Shown piece by piece: positions 53,475-62,049 of a stretch of DNA of 64,000 bases. The position numbers and the translations under genes were made by a program. The notes beneath the pieces are model-generated. The model saw nothing but the letters and a program-made list of their open reading frames with translations. It was not told the origin of the DNA and made no database searches. The first letter of the stretch is position 1. Every line of letters starts with the position of its first letter. Source of the DNA: Hymenobacter terrenus (GTDB lineage: Bacteria; Bacteroidota; Bacteroidia; Cytophagales; Hymenobacteraceae). Location of the stretch: contig NZ_LATM01000009.1 in the NCBI RefSeq assembly GCF_000972495.1, positions 124,001-188,000 of the forward strand. The letters are read 5' to 3'.

Positions 53475-54278
53475 TCACTGCTCATTCAGCTGCCAGTTGT
53501 AGTCGAGGTAGGAAATCTTGGTTTTGTTGTCAATCTTGGTGGTGGAGTACTTGTTGACCCAGTTGGCAACGGACTGACCGTTACTGGTCCAGTCGCCCTT
53601 GTACCAGTCGAAGTATTTGGAAAGCTGCGCGGTTTCTTTGCCAGGCTTGTTTTTGGTCGGATTGTTCAGGAAATCGCGGCCCTGGTCGTCCAGCTGGCGT
53701 TCGAGCTTGTCGGCAGTATAGGCTTCGTTGCGCAGGCGCGGGCAGGAGATGGACGCGCACACCAGCGCAAAATGGATGCGCGGGTCGTTGTACTTTTTGC
53801 GCAGCGTACCGTGCTCAATGTTGTCCAGACTCATCTTGGTACCGCCGATGCTGAAAAACTTCGACGCCCAAGGCGTGGTCACGAACGGAATCTGGATTTT
53901 CGTGCCAATGTCCTTGATGCTTTGCACCGGGTAATGGTTCAGAATGAGGCGAATGGTGTAGGCGTTGTAAGCGTTAATCCAGTAGGCCATCTGCTGGCCC
54001 TTGCTCCAGCTGGCGGCCGGCGGGTTTTTATTTAGCAGGTCGAGGTATTGGTCAAAGGTCTTTTCGTCAGCTTTAAACCCCTTGTAATTGACCAGCCCTT
54101 TGTCGTTGACGTATTTTTTTAGCAGCTTATCGTAGGCGCTGTGGTCGATGCCCACTGCGGCAGGGGGAGTGACGGCGGGTGCCTTGTCGGCCGCCCGGAC
54201 TACTTTGGGTACTATAAAGGCGATGAGGGCTACCAGGCCAACGCACAAAGCCAGAATGGGAAGGGGCATTACTTTCAT
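53475..54278 (-). CDS. DUF547 domain exported protein
   Basis: The 267-residue protein has an N-terminal signal-anchor (MPLPILALCVGLVALIAFIVPKVV; starts MKV) and the DUF547 domain: YDKLLKKYVNDKGLVNYKGFKAD, QQMAYWINAYNAYTIRLILNHYPVQSI (in parts), DIGTKIQIPFVTTPWASKFF, FALVCASISCPRLRNEAY and FLNNPTKN. The NAYNA motif and CASISCP are the strongest family marks. DUF547 folds like transglutaminase-like proteins but without a known role. Expected in the periplasm. The C terminus ends in YLDYNWQLNEQ. Confidence 0.9.
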   Translation of the reverse strand: MKVMPLPILALCVGLVALIAFIVPKVVRAADKAPAVTPPAAVGIDHSAYDKLLKKYVNDKGLVNYKGFKADEKTFDQYLDLLNKNPPAASWSKGQQMAYWINAYNAYTIRLILNHYPVQSIKDIGTKIQIPFVTTPWASKFFSIGGTKMSLDNIEHGTLRKKYNDPRIHFALVCASISCPRLRNEAYTADKLERQLDDQGRDFLNNPTKNKPGKETAQLSKYFDWYKGDWTSNGQSVANWVNKYSTTKIDNKTKISYLDYNWQLNEQ

Positions 54279-54655
54279 AATTTCAGAAGATGGCGGAATG
54301 TACGAGCGCGGGCCGCAAAAAAGATTTTCGAGGGCTAAACGTTCCTCCTTATGTTTTCAATAATAGTAGCCATTCCTCTCCAAACCTTACAGCGCGACGC
54401 GGTACCTTATTGCGACGCCCCAGCTGGAAGCAGTGCTCAGGGAGGTCTGATACGTGTTCATGACAAAGCATTAACTCCTTTCGCTCCTCGCTGTTAATTT
54501 TTTAACTGCCCTGCACGAGAAGCCAAAGTCCGTCGTAAGTATGAGCGTGGGCAGTCGCGGAGCCGGTACTGCCCATGCCAGTGGTGGCGCTTCCTGACAA
54601 GAGTCAGCTACTGTGGCCCCAACAAGGAACCTGGCCCGCTCAAAAACGCCGTTCA
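54279..54655. other. Divergent intergenic region, 377 bp
   Basis: It lies between the DUF547 gene (-) and the glycosyltransferase operon (+). An in-frame stretch from 54575 adds 27 residues to the glycosyltransferase but without similarity. No clear box at a standard distance, repeat or RNA gene was found. Confidence 0.4.
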
Positions 54656-55351
54656 ATGACTCTTAGTGTTATCATCCCTACTTATAATGAAGCCCACAAC
54701 ATCGGCTACTTGGTAGAAAGCCTGCGCCGATACGTCCCCCCGGGCTATTTGGTTGAAATTCTGGTAGTGGATGCCAACAGCCCCGACGGCACAGCCGAGG
54801 CGGCCCGGCGAGCGGGGGCCACGGTGCTGCTGGCTCCCCAGCCGGGCCGCGCCGCGCAGATGAACCATGGCGCCCGGCACGCCAGCGGCCGCATTTTTTA
54901 CTTCGTACATGCCGACGTGAGCGTGCACCCCGACTACGTGACCACCATCGAGCAGGCCGTGGCGCGGGGGCACGAAGCGGGCTGCTACCGGTTTCGGTTC
55001 GACTCCGCGCATCCGCTGCTCCGCATCAACAGCTACGGCACTCGCTTTCGGGGCCTGATGAGCCGGGGGGGCGACCAGACGCTGTTCATCACCCGCGCCC
55101 TGTTTCAGCGGCTGGGCGGGTTCAATGAGCGGTTCGTCATTATGGAAGACTTCGAAATCATCATCCGAATCAGGCGGGTAACGCCATTTTTTATTGTTCC
55201 ACAGGATGTCGTCGTGTCGGCCCGCAAGTACGAAACCAACAGCTGGCTACGAGTACAAATAGCTAACCTGACTGCCTTTGCCCTGTTTTTCCTGAAGGTA
55301 TCGCCGGTTCGCATTGCCCGCACCTACAAAGCCATGCTCAACTACTACTGA
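54656..55351 (+). CDS. GT2 glycosyltransferase (TIGR04283-like)
   Basis: The 231-residue protein is a GT2 enzyme: LSVIIPTYNEAHNIGYLVESL, VVDANSPDGTAEAARRAGATVL, GRAAQMNHGARHASGRIFYFVHADV with the DxD-like HAD, RGGDQTLFITRALFQRLGGF and MEDFEIIIRIRR. These blocks are those of the TIGR04283 group of small cytoplasmic glycosyltransferases, some linked to arsenosugar-type or lipid-sugar synthesis. It starts at ATG 54656 and overlaps the next gene (TGATG). First gene of a three-gene operon with an epimerase and a short-chain dehydrogenase. Confidence 0.88.
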   Translation: MTLSVIIPTYNEAHNIGYLVESLRRYVPPGYLVEILVVDANSPDGTAEAARRAGATVLLAPQPGRAAQMNHGARHASGRIFYFVHADVSVHPDYVTTIEQAVARGHEAGCYRFRFDSAHPLLRINSYGTRFRGLMSRGGDQTLFITRALFQRLGGFNERFVIMEDFEIIIRIRRVTPFFIVPQDVVVSARKYETNSWLRVQIANLTAFALFFLKVSPVRIARTYKAMLNYY

Positions 55352-56355
55352 TGCCGGCTACCGTTCTCGTTACCGGCGCCAACGGCTTTCTGGGTCGGCA
55401 CATCGTGGCCGAGCTACTGCGGCGCAACTACCGGGTGCGAGCCCTCATCCGACCGCAAACCGCCACCTCTGGTGCAGCCCTGTCGCCTCTGGCTACGCTG
55501 CCCATTGAGTGCTGGGTGGGCGACCTCAGCCAGCCCGCCACCGTGGCCGGCGCGGCCGACGGCTGTGCGGCCATCATCCACGCCGCCGCCCTGGCCCAGG
55601 TGAACCCGGCGCGCAACCCGGCGGCGTGGGCCGTGAACCTGATCGGCACCGAAACCATGCTGCAACTGGCCCAGCGCGCCGGGGTCCGGCGGTTCGTGTA
55701 CGTGGGTACTGCCAATGTCTTCGGCTTCGGTACCCAGACGCAGCCCGGCGATGAAACCCGGCCCTACGCTGGCCACCGCTACGGGCTCGACTACATGGAT
55801 AGCAAGCGGGCAGCCACCGACGCGGTGCTCCGCGCCGTGGCGCAGCACCGCCTGCCAGCCGTACTCGTGCATCCCACGTTCATGCTCGGGCCCGGCGATG
55901 CCAAGCCTACTTCCAACGCCCTGCTGCTGGAGCTGAGCCGCGGGCAACTACCCGGTTACCCGGCTGGGGGCAAAAACTACGTGCACGTGCAGGATGTAGC
56001 CGTGGCTACGGTAAATGCCCTCACCCAAGGCCGAATCGGGGAATCCTACATTCTGGGAAATCAGAACCTGAGCTACCGGGAAGCCTTCGAGCTGATGGCT
56101 GGCCTCATGGGCGTACGCCCCCCGCGCTGGCCCATTCCACCGGCCCTCGCCCGGCTCTACGGGGCGGCCTGCGACCTGAAAACCCGCCTGACCGGCCGCC
56201 CGGCATCGCTCAACGCCGCCATGACGGCCGTGGCGAACGATGGCCACTACTTCAGCGCACAAAAAGCTATTGTCGAACTTGCTTTGCCCCAAACGCCGTT
56301 GGAGCAAGCCGTTCAGGAAGCTTTTGCCTGGTTTAAAGCTCACCACTATGTTTGA
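55351..56355 (+). CDS. NAD-dependent epimerase/dehydratase family protein
   Basis: The 334-residue extended SDR has TVLVTGANGFLGRHIVAELLRR (NAD loop GANGFLG), the catalytic Tyr-x3-Lys in YMDSKRAATDAVL, and GPGDAKPTSNALLLELSRG. It resembles the dihydroflavonol-4-reductase/HpnA type, which acts on sugars or on oxidised terpenoids. It overlaps the glycosyltransferase stop by one base and the next gene start by eight bases, so the operon is translationally coupled. The substrate is unknown. Confidence 0.88.
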   Translation: MPATVLVTGANGFLGRHIVAELLRRNYRVRALIRPQTATSGAALSPLATLPIECWVGDLSQPATVAGAADGCAAIIHAAALAQVNPARNPAAWAVNLIGTETMLQLAQRAGVRRFVYVGTANVFGFGTQTQPGDETRPYAGHRYGLDYMDSKRAATDAVLRAVAQHRLPAVLVHPTFMLGPGDAKPTSNALLLELSRGQLPGYPAGGKNYVHVQDVAVATVNALTQGRIGESYILGNQNLSYREAFELMAGLMGVRPPRWPIPPALARLYGAACDLKTRLTGRPASLNAAMTAVANDGHYFSAQKAIVELALPQTPLEQAVQEAFAWFKAHHYV

Positions 56356-57241
56356 TTCAAACCCGGTTTCGGAGGCCTCCGCCGGTAGCGCCCGGGCCTT
56401 GCCCCGGCAACCGCTGCCCGCGCCAAACAGTGGCCCATTCGCGGGTAAGGTGGCCATTATCACTGGCTCAGAATCGGGTATTGGCCGGGAAACCGCCCGG
56501 GCCTTATGCGCTCAGGGGGCGGCCGTGGTCCTCAATGGCCGCAATGCCGAACGCCTCGAACAAACCCGCCTCACCTTCGCGGAAGCCGGATTCATGGTGA
56601 CCAGCTGCCGGGCCGACGTGACGTGCTATGCCGACTGCGAACTCCTGGTTGAGGCCGCCATTCAGGCCTTTGGCCGGGTCGATATTCTGGTTACCAACGC
56701 GAGCATTTCGATGCGCGCCTACTTCGCCGACATGCAACCCGACGTGTTTCGGCAGGTGCTGGACAGCAACGTGTACGGTTCGGTGTACCCGCTCAAGGCT
56801 GCTCTGCCGCACCTCACCCAAACGCGCGGCAGCGTGACGTTCATCTCATCTATATCCGCCCTGAATGGCATGCCCAGCGGCTCGGCCTACTGCGCGGGCA
56901 AAGCGGCCGTGGCCAACCTGGCTCACACGCTCCGGCTCGAACTGGCGCATACTGGCATTCATTTCGGTGTGGTCCACATCGGCTTCACTCAGAATGACGC
57001 CGATAAGCGCGTGCTCGACGCGGCCGGACAGCCCGTGCCCATCGCGCACCGCCCGCCGCGCTGGCAAAAAACCCAGGCCGAGGTAGCGGGCATTATTCTG
57101 CGGCACATCCGGCGGCGGCGGGAGCGCACGGTTATTTCGGCGTTGGGCCGGCTCATCGTGCTCGTGCACACCTATTTTCCCCGGCTAGGCGATTGGATAG
57201 TGCTGACAACCACCCGGCGCCTGCGCCATTTTTACGAGTGA
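56348..57241 (+). CDS. Short-chain dehydrogenase/reductase
   Basis: The 297-residue protein is a classical SDR: VAIITGSESGIGRETARALC (the TGxxxGIG cofactor loop), VTNASISMRAYFADM, SVTFISSISALNGMPSGSAYCAGKAAVANLAH (in parts) with Ser, Tyr and Lys of the catalytic triad. A 30-residue N-terminal tail precedes the Rossmann fold. The C terminus extends past the usual end (RRLRHFYE). It starts eight bases inside the preceding gene. With the two upstream genes it probably builds a modified sugar or lipid, but the product is unknown. Confidence 0.9.
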   Translation: MFDSNPVSEASAGSARALPRQPLPAPNSGPFAGKVAIITGSESGIGRETARALCAQGAAVVLNGRNAERLEQTRLTFAEAGFMVTSCRADVTCYADCELLVEAAIQAFGRVDILVTNASISMRAYFADMQPDVFRQVLDSNVYGSVYPLKAALPHLTQTRGSVTFISSISALNGMPSGSAYCAGKAAVANLAHTLRLELAHTGIHFGVVHIGFTQNDADKRVLDAAGQPVPIAHRPPRWQKTQAEVAGIILRHIRRRRERTVISALGRLIVLVHTYFPRLGDWIVLTTTRRLRHFYE

Positions 57242-57417
57242 TATAGGGAGTAAGCAGGCGCGTGTAAGGCGAGATGCGGAATAGCCGCGTAGCGGCGACA
57301 GGTTTTTAGCAGACAGCTACTTCGCTCCTTATAGCAGGAAGCTTGTGGGCAGCTTACTTCGCAGGCGGAACTTCCGCCCGCTGGCTTATCTTCCCACTCC
57401 AACAGCTAGACTTTTCT

Positions 57418-57663
57418 ATGGCCTCCGCCCCCATCGACGTGCGAAGCGAGTTGCACGAGCTAATTGATACGATTCAAAATCAGTCGGTTTTGCAAGCAGT
57501 TTACACCTTGCTGGCTGCGCAACGGCAAGCTACTCTGCCTCCGGTCGTACTCGGCGGAGAAGAAGCCGCGGCGGTAGCGGAGGGAATCCGTCAGCTTGAC
57601 GCTGGCCAAGGCATACCCCACGAACAGGTTATGGCCGATATCTGGGCTAAATATGGACGCTAG
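57418..57663 (+). CDS. Antitoxin of a ParE/RelE-type toxin-antitoxin pair
   Basis: The 81-residue protein is short, acidic and helical (SELHELIDTIQNQSVLQAVYTLLAAQ, in parts), with a C-terminal extended part (GGEEAAAVAEGIRQLDAGQGIPHEQVMADIWAKYG, in parts) like that of antitoxins that wrap around ParE/RelE toxins. It resembles the small antitoxins common in Bacteroidota. The toxin-like frame begins three bases after its stop. It may still repress the operon even though the toxin is broken. Confidence 0.7.
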   Translation: MASAPIDVRSELHELIDTIQNQSVLQAVYTLLAAQRQATLPPVVLGGEEAAAVAEGIRQLDAGQGIPHEQVMADIWAKYGR

Positions 57664-57665
57664 TC

Positions 57666-57962
57666 GTGGCTATAATCTGGACACCGAGGGCAAATGCTGA
57701 TTACCGTAAGCAAGTAAAATGGTTGGAAGAAAACCGTGACACACGGACTGTACTACGCTACCTGCATGAAGTAGCCACCGCGATTGACCGTATTTCTTCG
57801 CCCAATGCCGTACAGTACTAAGCCGTAGCCGGCCACCCAAACACGTACCGCTACCTGCTGAACCAGTTCACTGCGCTATACTATCGGATTTCTGATGAGA
57901 ACGTAGAGTTAATCACGTTTTTTGACACGAGGCAAAGCCCCGGCAAGCTCCAATTACCGTAG
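57666..57962 (+). pseudogene. ParE/RelE-type toxin with in-frame stop codon
   Basis: The frame from GTG 57666 reads VAIIWTPRANADYRKQVKWL, then TVLRYLHEVATAIDRISS and PNAVQY, then TAA at 57819-57821. After it, in the same frame, come AVAGHPNTYRYLLNQFTALYY, IELITFFDTRQSP-like VELITFFDTRQSPGKL and the stop at 57960. Together these make one complete RelE/ParE toxin of 98 codons. The stop cuts the protein after 51 residues and removes the C-terminal strands that carry the active-site residues. The toxin is therefore probably dead, unless the stop is a sequence error. Confidence 0.85.
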
Positions 57963-60026
57963 CTACTTGCTGCGCTGCCGCTTCTTCGCCCCCTTCAGCC
58001 ACGCATAAGTAGCTTCTTGTACCCGCAGCGGCTTCTCCCCTTCCGTGGGCAGGATGAAGTTATTCTCAAAGTCGCGGGCCTTCACGTTGTCGTGGCGGTG
58101 CAGGTCGAGCAGGTGCCGGATTTCAGCACGCAGGCCTTCATCCAGCATCGGGAAGGCTACTTCCACGCGTCGGTCGAGGTTGCGGGTCATCCAGTCGGCG
58201 GAGGCGACGAAGACTTTTTCCTGGCCGCCATGGGCGAAAACGTACACCCGGCTGTGCTCCAGGTAGCGGTCGACGAGGCAGCGCTGGCTGATGTTTTCGC
58301 TGAAGCCGGCCTGGCCCGGCACCAGACAGCCGATGCCCCGCACGATGAGTTCGACCCGCACCCCGGCTTCGCTGGCGGCGTAGAGCTTGGCTATCATGCC
58401 GTGGTCTTCCAGGGCATTCAGCTTGAGAATAATGTAAGCTTCCTTGCCCTTTTTGGCCTGCTTGATTTCGTAGTCAATCAGCGTATTGAGGCAGGACCGC
58501 AGACCGAATGGCGCCACGAGCAAGTGCTCCAACGTGGGCGTCACCGATTGGTCGCGGAGGTAGCCGAACACGGCGGTGGCTTCGCGGGTCAGGCGCTCGT
58601 CGGCCGTGAACAGGCCGTGGTCGGTATACAGCTCGCTGGTGCTTTCGTTGAAGTTGCCGGTGCTAAAGTAGGCGTACTGACGGGTGGTATCGTTGGCCTC
58701 GCGGCGGGCAATGAGCAGCAGCTTGGCGTGGCATTTCAGCTCAGGCGGCGTGAAGATGACGTGCGCGCCGGCCCGCTGCAGCTTGTCGGCCCAAAACAGG
58801 TTGGATTCCTCGTCAAACCTCGCCTTCAGCTCCACCACGGCCGTAACCTGCTTGCCGCGCCGGGCCGCCTTGAGCAGGGCTTTCACCACCGCGCTCTTGC
58901 TGGCCACTCGGTAAAGGGTGATGCTGATGGCCGATACCTGGGGGTCGATGGCGGCTTCGCGCAACAGGCGCGTTACGCTGTCGAAGCTCTCGTAGGGTGG
59001 ATGCAACAGGTGGTCGCGCTGGCTAATGGCAGCCAGCAGGCTGCCCGTGCGCGGCAGCGTGGGGTGCGGCAAGGTCGGCCGTGGGGGGTAACGAAAGCTG
59101 GGCTCGTCGAAACTCGGGAAACCGAAGAAGTCGCGGAAGTTGTGGTAGCGGCTCCCCTCTACCAGCTCCTCGTCGCCAATACCGGTTTTCTGCTTGATGG
59201 CCCGCAACGACTCCTTCGGCATCTCCGGGTCGTACAGCATCCGGGCCGGAAAGCCGGTTTCCCGCTTGGACAAGCTGCTGCGAATTTTCTCCATCAGGTC
59301 GCCCGAAACTTCTTCTTCGATGTCCAGCTCGGCATCGCGGGAGAGCTTAACGGCGTGCACCGCCACTTGCTCGTAGGCAGGAAAAAGCGCCGCGGCGCCC
59401 ACGCGCACCACGTCGTCCAGGAACAGGACGTACCGCTCCTCGCCTTCATCGGGCAGGCGCACGAAGCGGCCGCCGTGGCGCTTGGTGGGCAGCTCCATTA
59501 TCAGTACCCGCTCGGCATCGATGCGGGCTTTGGGGTCGCGAGGCTGGCTGAGAAAGAACGTGAGATACACAGCCTGATCCTTCAGGAAAAGGTGGTGCAG
59601 GCCGTCATCGAGCACCACCGGCGAAAGCAGGTTGCGGACTTTCTCCTCAAAATACTGGGCCGTCCACTCGCGCTGAGAGGCCGTAAGCTCGGCTTCGCTC
59701 AGCAGGTGAATGTGGTGGGCATTCAGCGCGGGCAGTAGCTGCTCCCGAAACGTAACCCCAAACTCCTCTTGCTGCCGGTGCACCTCGGCCAGCACTTCGC
59801 GCAACTGCCGCTTGGGCCGCTCGCCGAGCTTGGCCCGGGTCTTCTTTTTGAGCTTCACCAACCGCCGCAGAGTGGCCACCCGTACCTTAAAGAACTCGTC
59901 GAGGTTGCTGCTGAAAATGGCCAGGAACTTGAGGCGCTCCAGCAACGGCACGGTCGGGCTCTGGGCCTCTTGCAGCACGCGGGCGTTGAAGCGCAGCCAA
60001 CTCAGGTCGCGGGAAAGAGTTTTCAT
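57963..60026 (-). CDS. ppk1: Polyphosphate kinase 1
   Basis: The 687-residue protein is a full-length PPK1. It begins LSRDLSWLRFNARVLQEA, then LAIFSSNLDEFFKVRVA. The core has VARP-type blocks SVTRLLREAAIDPQVSAISITLYRVA (in parts) and LKCHAKLLLIAR with the His that is phosphorylated, STGNFNESTSELYTDHGLFTA, and ASADWMTRNLDRRVEVAFPM at the end. It makes polyphosphate from ATP, for stress tolerance and phosphate storage, at the membrane or in the cytoplasm. The ATG at 60026 begins the family sequence. A palindromic repeat lies just upstream; ppx is not adjacent. Confidence 0.96.
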   Translation of the reverse strand: MKTLSRDLSWLRFNARVLQEAQSPTVPLLERLKFLAIFSSNLDEFFKVRVATLRRLVKLKKKTRAKLGERPKRQLREVLAEVHRQQEEFGVTFREQLLPALNAHHIHLLSEAELTASQREWTAQYFEEKVRNLLSPVVLDDGLHHLFLKDQAVYLTFFLSQPRDPKARIDAERVLIMELPTKRHGGRFVRLPDEGEERYVLFLDDVVRVGAAALFPAYEQVAVHAVKLSRDAELDIEEEVSGDLMEKIRSSLSKRETGFPARMLYDPEMPKESLRAIKQKTGIGDEELVEGSRYHNFRDFFGFPSFDEPSFRYPPRPTLPHPTLPRTGSLLAAISQRDHLLHPPYESFDSVTRLLREAAIDPQVSAISITLYRVASKSAVVKALLKAARRGKQVTAVVELKARFDEESNLFWADKLQRAGAHVIFTPPELKCHAKLLLIARREANDTTRQYAYFSTGNFNESTSELYTDHGLFTADERLTREATAVFGYLRDQSVTPTLEHLLVAPFGLRSCLNTLIDYEIKQAKKGKEAYIILKLNALEDHGMIAKLYAASEAGVRVELIVRGIGCLVPGQAGFSENISQRCLVDRYLEHSRVYVFAHGGQEKVFVASADWMTRNLDRRVEVAFPMLDEGLRAEIRHLLDLHRHDNVKARDFENNFILPTEGEKPLRVQEATYAWLKGAKKRQRSK

Positions 60027-60071
60027 TGGAGGAGAAGGAAGAAGGGATGAGGAAGAAGGCCGAAAGCCCAC

Positions 60072-60290
60072 ACTCCCCTCCTTACCAAGGAGGGGATGTT
60101 CGAACCAAAGGTTCGAACGGGGGTGGTTGTGGCGTCGAACTTCGTTTGTGGGCGTTGAACAATGGCGTTAGAATCGTTTGACCATCATCGTTTGGCCATC
60201 GTTCAACGCTCACAAACGAAGTTCAACGAAGCTAACCACCCCAATTTCAGCTTCGCTGAAATGTCCCCTCCTTAGTAAGGAGGGGAGTTG
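60072..60290. repeat. 219-bp nested palindromic element between ppk1 and sixA-like genes
   Basis: The outer ends are CTCCCCTCCTTACCAAGG and CCTTAGTAAGGAGGGGAG, each itself a small hairpin. Inside, GTTCGAACCAAAGGTTCGAAC (60098-60118) forms another hairpin. Long arms at 60119-60165 and 60196-60242 pair over about 40 bases (CTTCGTTTGTGGGCGTTGAA with its counterpart). ATTTCAGCTTCGCTGAAAT (60244-60262) mirrors the first inner hairpin. The whole is symmetric, like a MITE or a processed stem-loop element; it has no ORF. Confidence 0.8.
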
Positions 60291-60308
60291 AGGTTCTTGT
60301 TGCCTTGC

Positions 60309-60803
60309 TTAGCTCACGTTTCGCGGATAGTCATAGAAGTAAAACTCCGCGTTTACCTTGCTCACCTCGGCCCAATGGTCGCACTCGAAACGCAGGCATA
60401 CCACGGCGGCCGTGGGCATCTCATTCAGCACCGATGGTGATAATTCATTGACGGTGTCGGTGAGGGTAGGGTTGTGGCCCACTAGCAGCACCGAGCCCGC
60501 CGAATCGGGTAAGCTGCGGATGATGGCGAGCAAGCCATCCACATCAGCCGCGTAGATGCCGGGCTCAACCGTGATTTTTTCGTGCGAGTACTTCATCTCA
60601 CGAGCCGCCAGTACGGCGGTACTCATGGCTCGCACCGCGGGCGAGCTTACGACGAGGTCGGGGCAAATGTGGCGCTTAGCCAGGGCCTTACCGATGGTAG
60701 GGGCATCTTCGCGGCCCCGGTCATTGAGGGGGCGTTCCTGGTCGCTTAGCTCATCAAAGCTCCAACTGGATTTGGCGTGGCGAAGGAGATAAAGGGTTTT
60801 CAT
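60309..60803 (-). CDS. SixA-like histidine phosphatase
   Basis: The 164-residue protein has the RHG-type motif LYLLRHAKSSW at the N terminus, followed by LSDQERPLNDRGREDAPTIG, LVVSSPAVRAMSTAVLAA and VLLVGHNPTLTDTVNEL with the second His. This is the SixA branch of the phosphoglycerate mutase family, phosphohistidine phosphatases that reset phosphorelay proteins. It is cytoplasmic and may act on the phosphotransfer partner of a kinase such as the multi-PAS one, but no link is shown. Transcribed alone. Confidence 0.92.
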   Translation of the reverse strand: MKTLYLLRHAKSSWSFDELSDQERPLNDRGREDAPTIGKALAKRHICPDLVVSSPAVRAMSTAVLAAREMKYSHEKITVEPGIYAADVDGLLAIIRSLPDSAGSVLLVGHNPTLTDTVNELSPSVLNEMPTAAVVCLRFECDHWAEVSKVNAEFYFYDYPRNVS

Positions 60804-60980
60804 ACGGCGAATCTAACGGGGTTTCGCTTACCTCGGGTGTTGTGAAAAGGTTATGTCGAAAGCATCGCCTCCTTGACTTCCCCGGCCGGGGTTTCTTTCC
60901 TGCCGGCTGCCAGGGCCTGGCCGGAGCCTTCAGCGGGCTTCGCCATCTCGGTTAGCAGTCCGTAGCGGCTGCGTAGCTGG

Positions 60981-61038
60981 GCGGCTGACTAACCCGGCCC
61001 GCATCCCGGCTAGCTTACCAGCGGGCCGGGTCAGCCGC
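60981..61038. repeat. Long imperfect hairpin upstream of the paralogue operon
   Basis: GCGGCTGA (60981-60988) and CCCGGCCCGC (60993-61002) pair with GCGGGCCGGG (61021-61030) and TCAGCCGC (61031-61038); a bulge of four bases (CTAA) is in the left arm and the loop is 18 bases. It lies 18 bases before the -7 box of the next operon. Confidence 0.6.
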
Positions 61039-61055
61039 GCTTTAGCGTTTGTCCG

Positions 61056-61063
61056 TACATTTG
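61056..61063 (+). promoter_or_regulatory. Candidate -7 box of the three-gene operon
   Basis: TACATTTG matches TANNTTTG, 32 bases upstream of the ATG at 61096. A -33 box is not clear. Confidence 0.45.
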
Positions 61064-61095
61064 AATCCTCTGATTCTTCCACCTTTCCTGTTTCC

Positions 61096-61554
61096 ATGTC
61101 CGGTTCTACCCCTTTTCCCGGAGGAAAATCCCGTGGCCCACTTCGCCGCGTTCTGGCCGTAGGCGCGGGGCTGCTGGGCCTCGTAGCACTACTGCAATGC
61201 TCGCAGGAGCCCAAGCCCGCCCGCGACCTGAGCGAGGGCGCCCCGCCCAAAGACGGCGAGTTACGCTTCGATGAGCGTTACCTCGATTCGCTTAGTGCAC
61301 CTCCCAGTACCTATAGCGCCCGCACCTGGCGCCAGTTGGCCATCCGACACCAACTAGCCCGACTCGAAATGGCAAGCCGGCCCTTTCCCCCCGACCTTCA
61401 GAACGATTCAGTGTCTGAGCGAGTCGAGGCGGGAGGGCCAGTGGTCAAGTTTCCAAACGAGGCAGCGAGCCTAGCCGACATCTATCACCGTATCGACTCC
61501 CTTAAAGTCCTCGAAGGCCTGCCTGTCACTCCGCATCCCCCCTCAAATCTCTAA
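61096..61554 (+). CDS. Unknown protein, paralogue A, 152 aa
   Basis: No family is recognised. The N terminus (MSGSTPFPGGKSRGPLRRVLAVGAGLLGLVALLQCSQEP, in parts) is a basic segment followed by one hydrophobic helix and a Cys at its end, like a membrane anchor or an atypical lipoprotein signal. The rest has RDLSEGAPPKDGEL, FDERYLDSL, SARTWRQLAIRHQLARL and KFPNEAASLADIYHRIDSLKVLEGLPVTPHPP (in parts). Paralogue B follows after 12 bases and is very similar throughout. Confidence 0.6.
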   Translation: MSGSTPFPGGKSRGPLRRVLAVGAGLLGLVALLQCSQEPKPARDLSEGAPPKDGELRFDERYLDSLSAPPSTYSARTWRQLAIRHQLARLEMASRPFPPDLQNDSVSERVEAGGPVVKFPNEAASLADIYHRIDSLKVLEGLPVTPHPPSNL

Positions 61555-61566
61555 TTCTCCCGCCCC

Positions 61567-62049
61567 ATGCAGATTAAATCTGTTCATTCTCCCAGAGGAA
61601 AATCCCGTGGTCCCTTTCGCTTCTTAGCCGTAGGTGCGGGGCTACTCGGGCTCGTAGTCATGTTCCAATGCTCGCAGGAGCCCAAGCCTGCCCGCGACTT
61701 AAGCATGGCGGCCCCGCCTAAAGACGGCGAGCTACACTTCGATGAGCGCTACCTTGACTCGATTAGCGGCCCTCCTAGTTCGTTCAGCGCCCGCACTTGG
61801 CGCGAATTGGCCATTCGCCATCAGTTAACCCGGTTGAAACTCGCAAGAATACCTCTGCCATCCGGCGTCCCAGACGATTCGGTTTCTGAGCAAGCTGAAT
61901 TAGATGGGCCAGTCGTCAAGTTCCCCAACGAAGCTGCCAGCTTAGCCGACATCTATCGCCGCATCGACTCTCTTAAAGTGCTCGAGGGCCTGCCCGTCAC
62001 CCCACATCCCCCACTTAAACCTTTTACCTCGCCCCATCATGCACGTTGA
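61567..62049 (+). CDS. Unknown protein, paralogue B, 160 aa
   Basis: It repeats paralogue A: KSRGPFRFLAVGAGLLGLVVMFQCSQEP, RDLSMAAPPKDGEL, FDERYLDSI, SARTWRELAIRHQL and VKFPNEAASLADIYRRIDS. Most residues agree, so the pair arose by a fairly recent tandem duplication. The C terminus is longer by a His-rich tail (FTSPHHAR) that overlaps the next gene by 11 bases. Membrane-anchored by its N terminus; function unknown. Confidence 0.6.
   Translation: MQIKSVHSPRGKSRGPFRFLAVGAGLLGLVVMFQCSQEPKPARDLSMAAPPKDGELHFDERYLDSISGPPSSFSARTWRELAIRHQLTRLKLARIPLPSGVPDDSVSEQAELDGPVVKFPNEAASLADIYRRIDSLKVLEGLPVTPHPPLKPFTSPHHAR

Noticed and set aside
58017..59738. A 573-codon open frame antisense to ppk1.
   Set aside because: It is a shadow of the GC-rich ppk1 coding strand, low in diversity, and has no recognisable domain.
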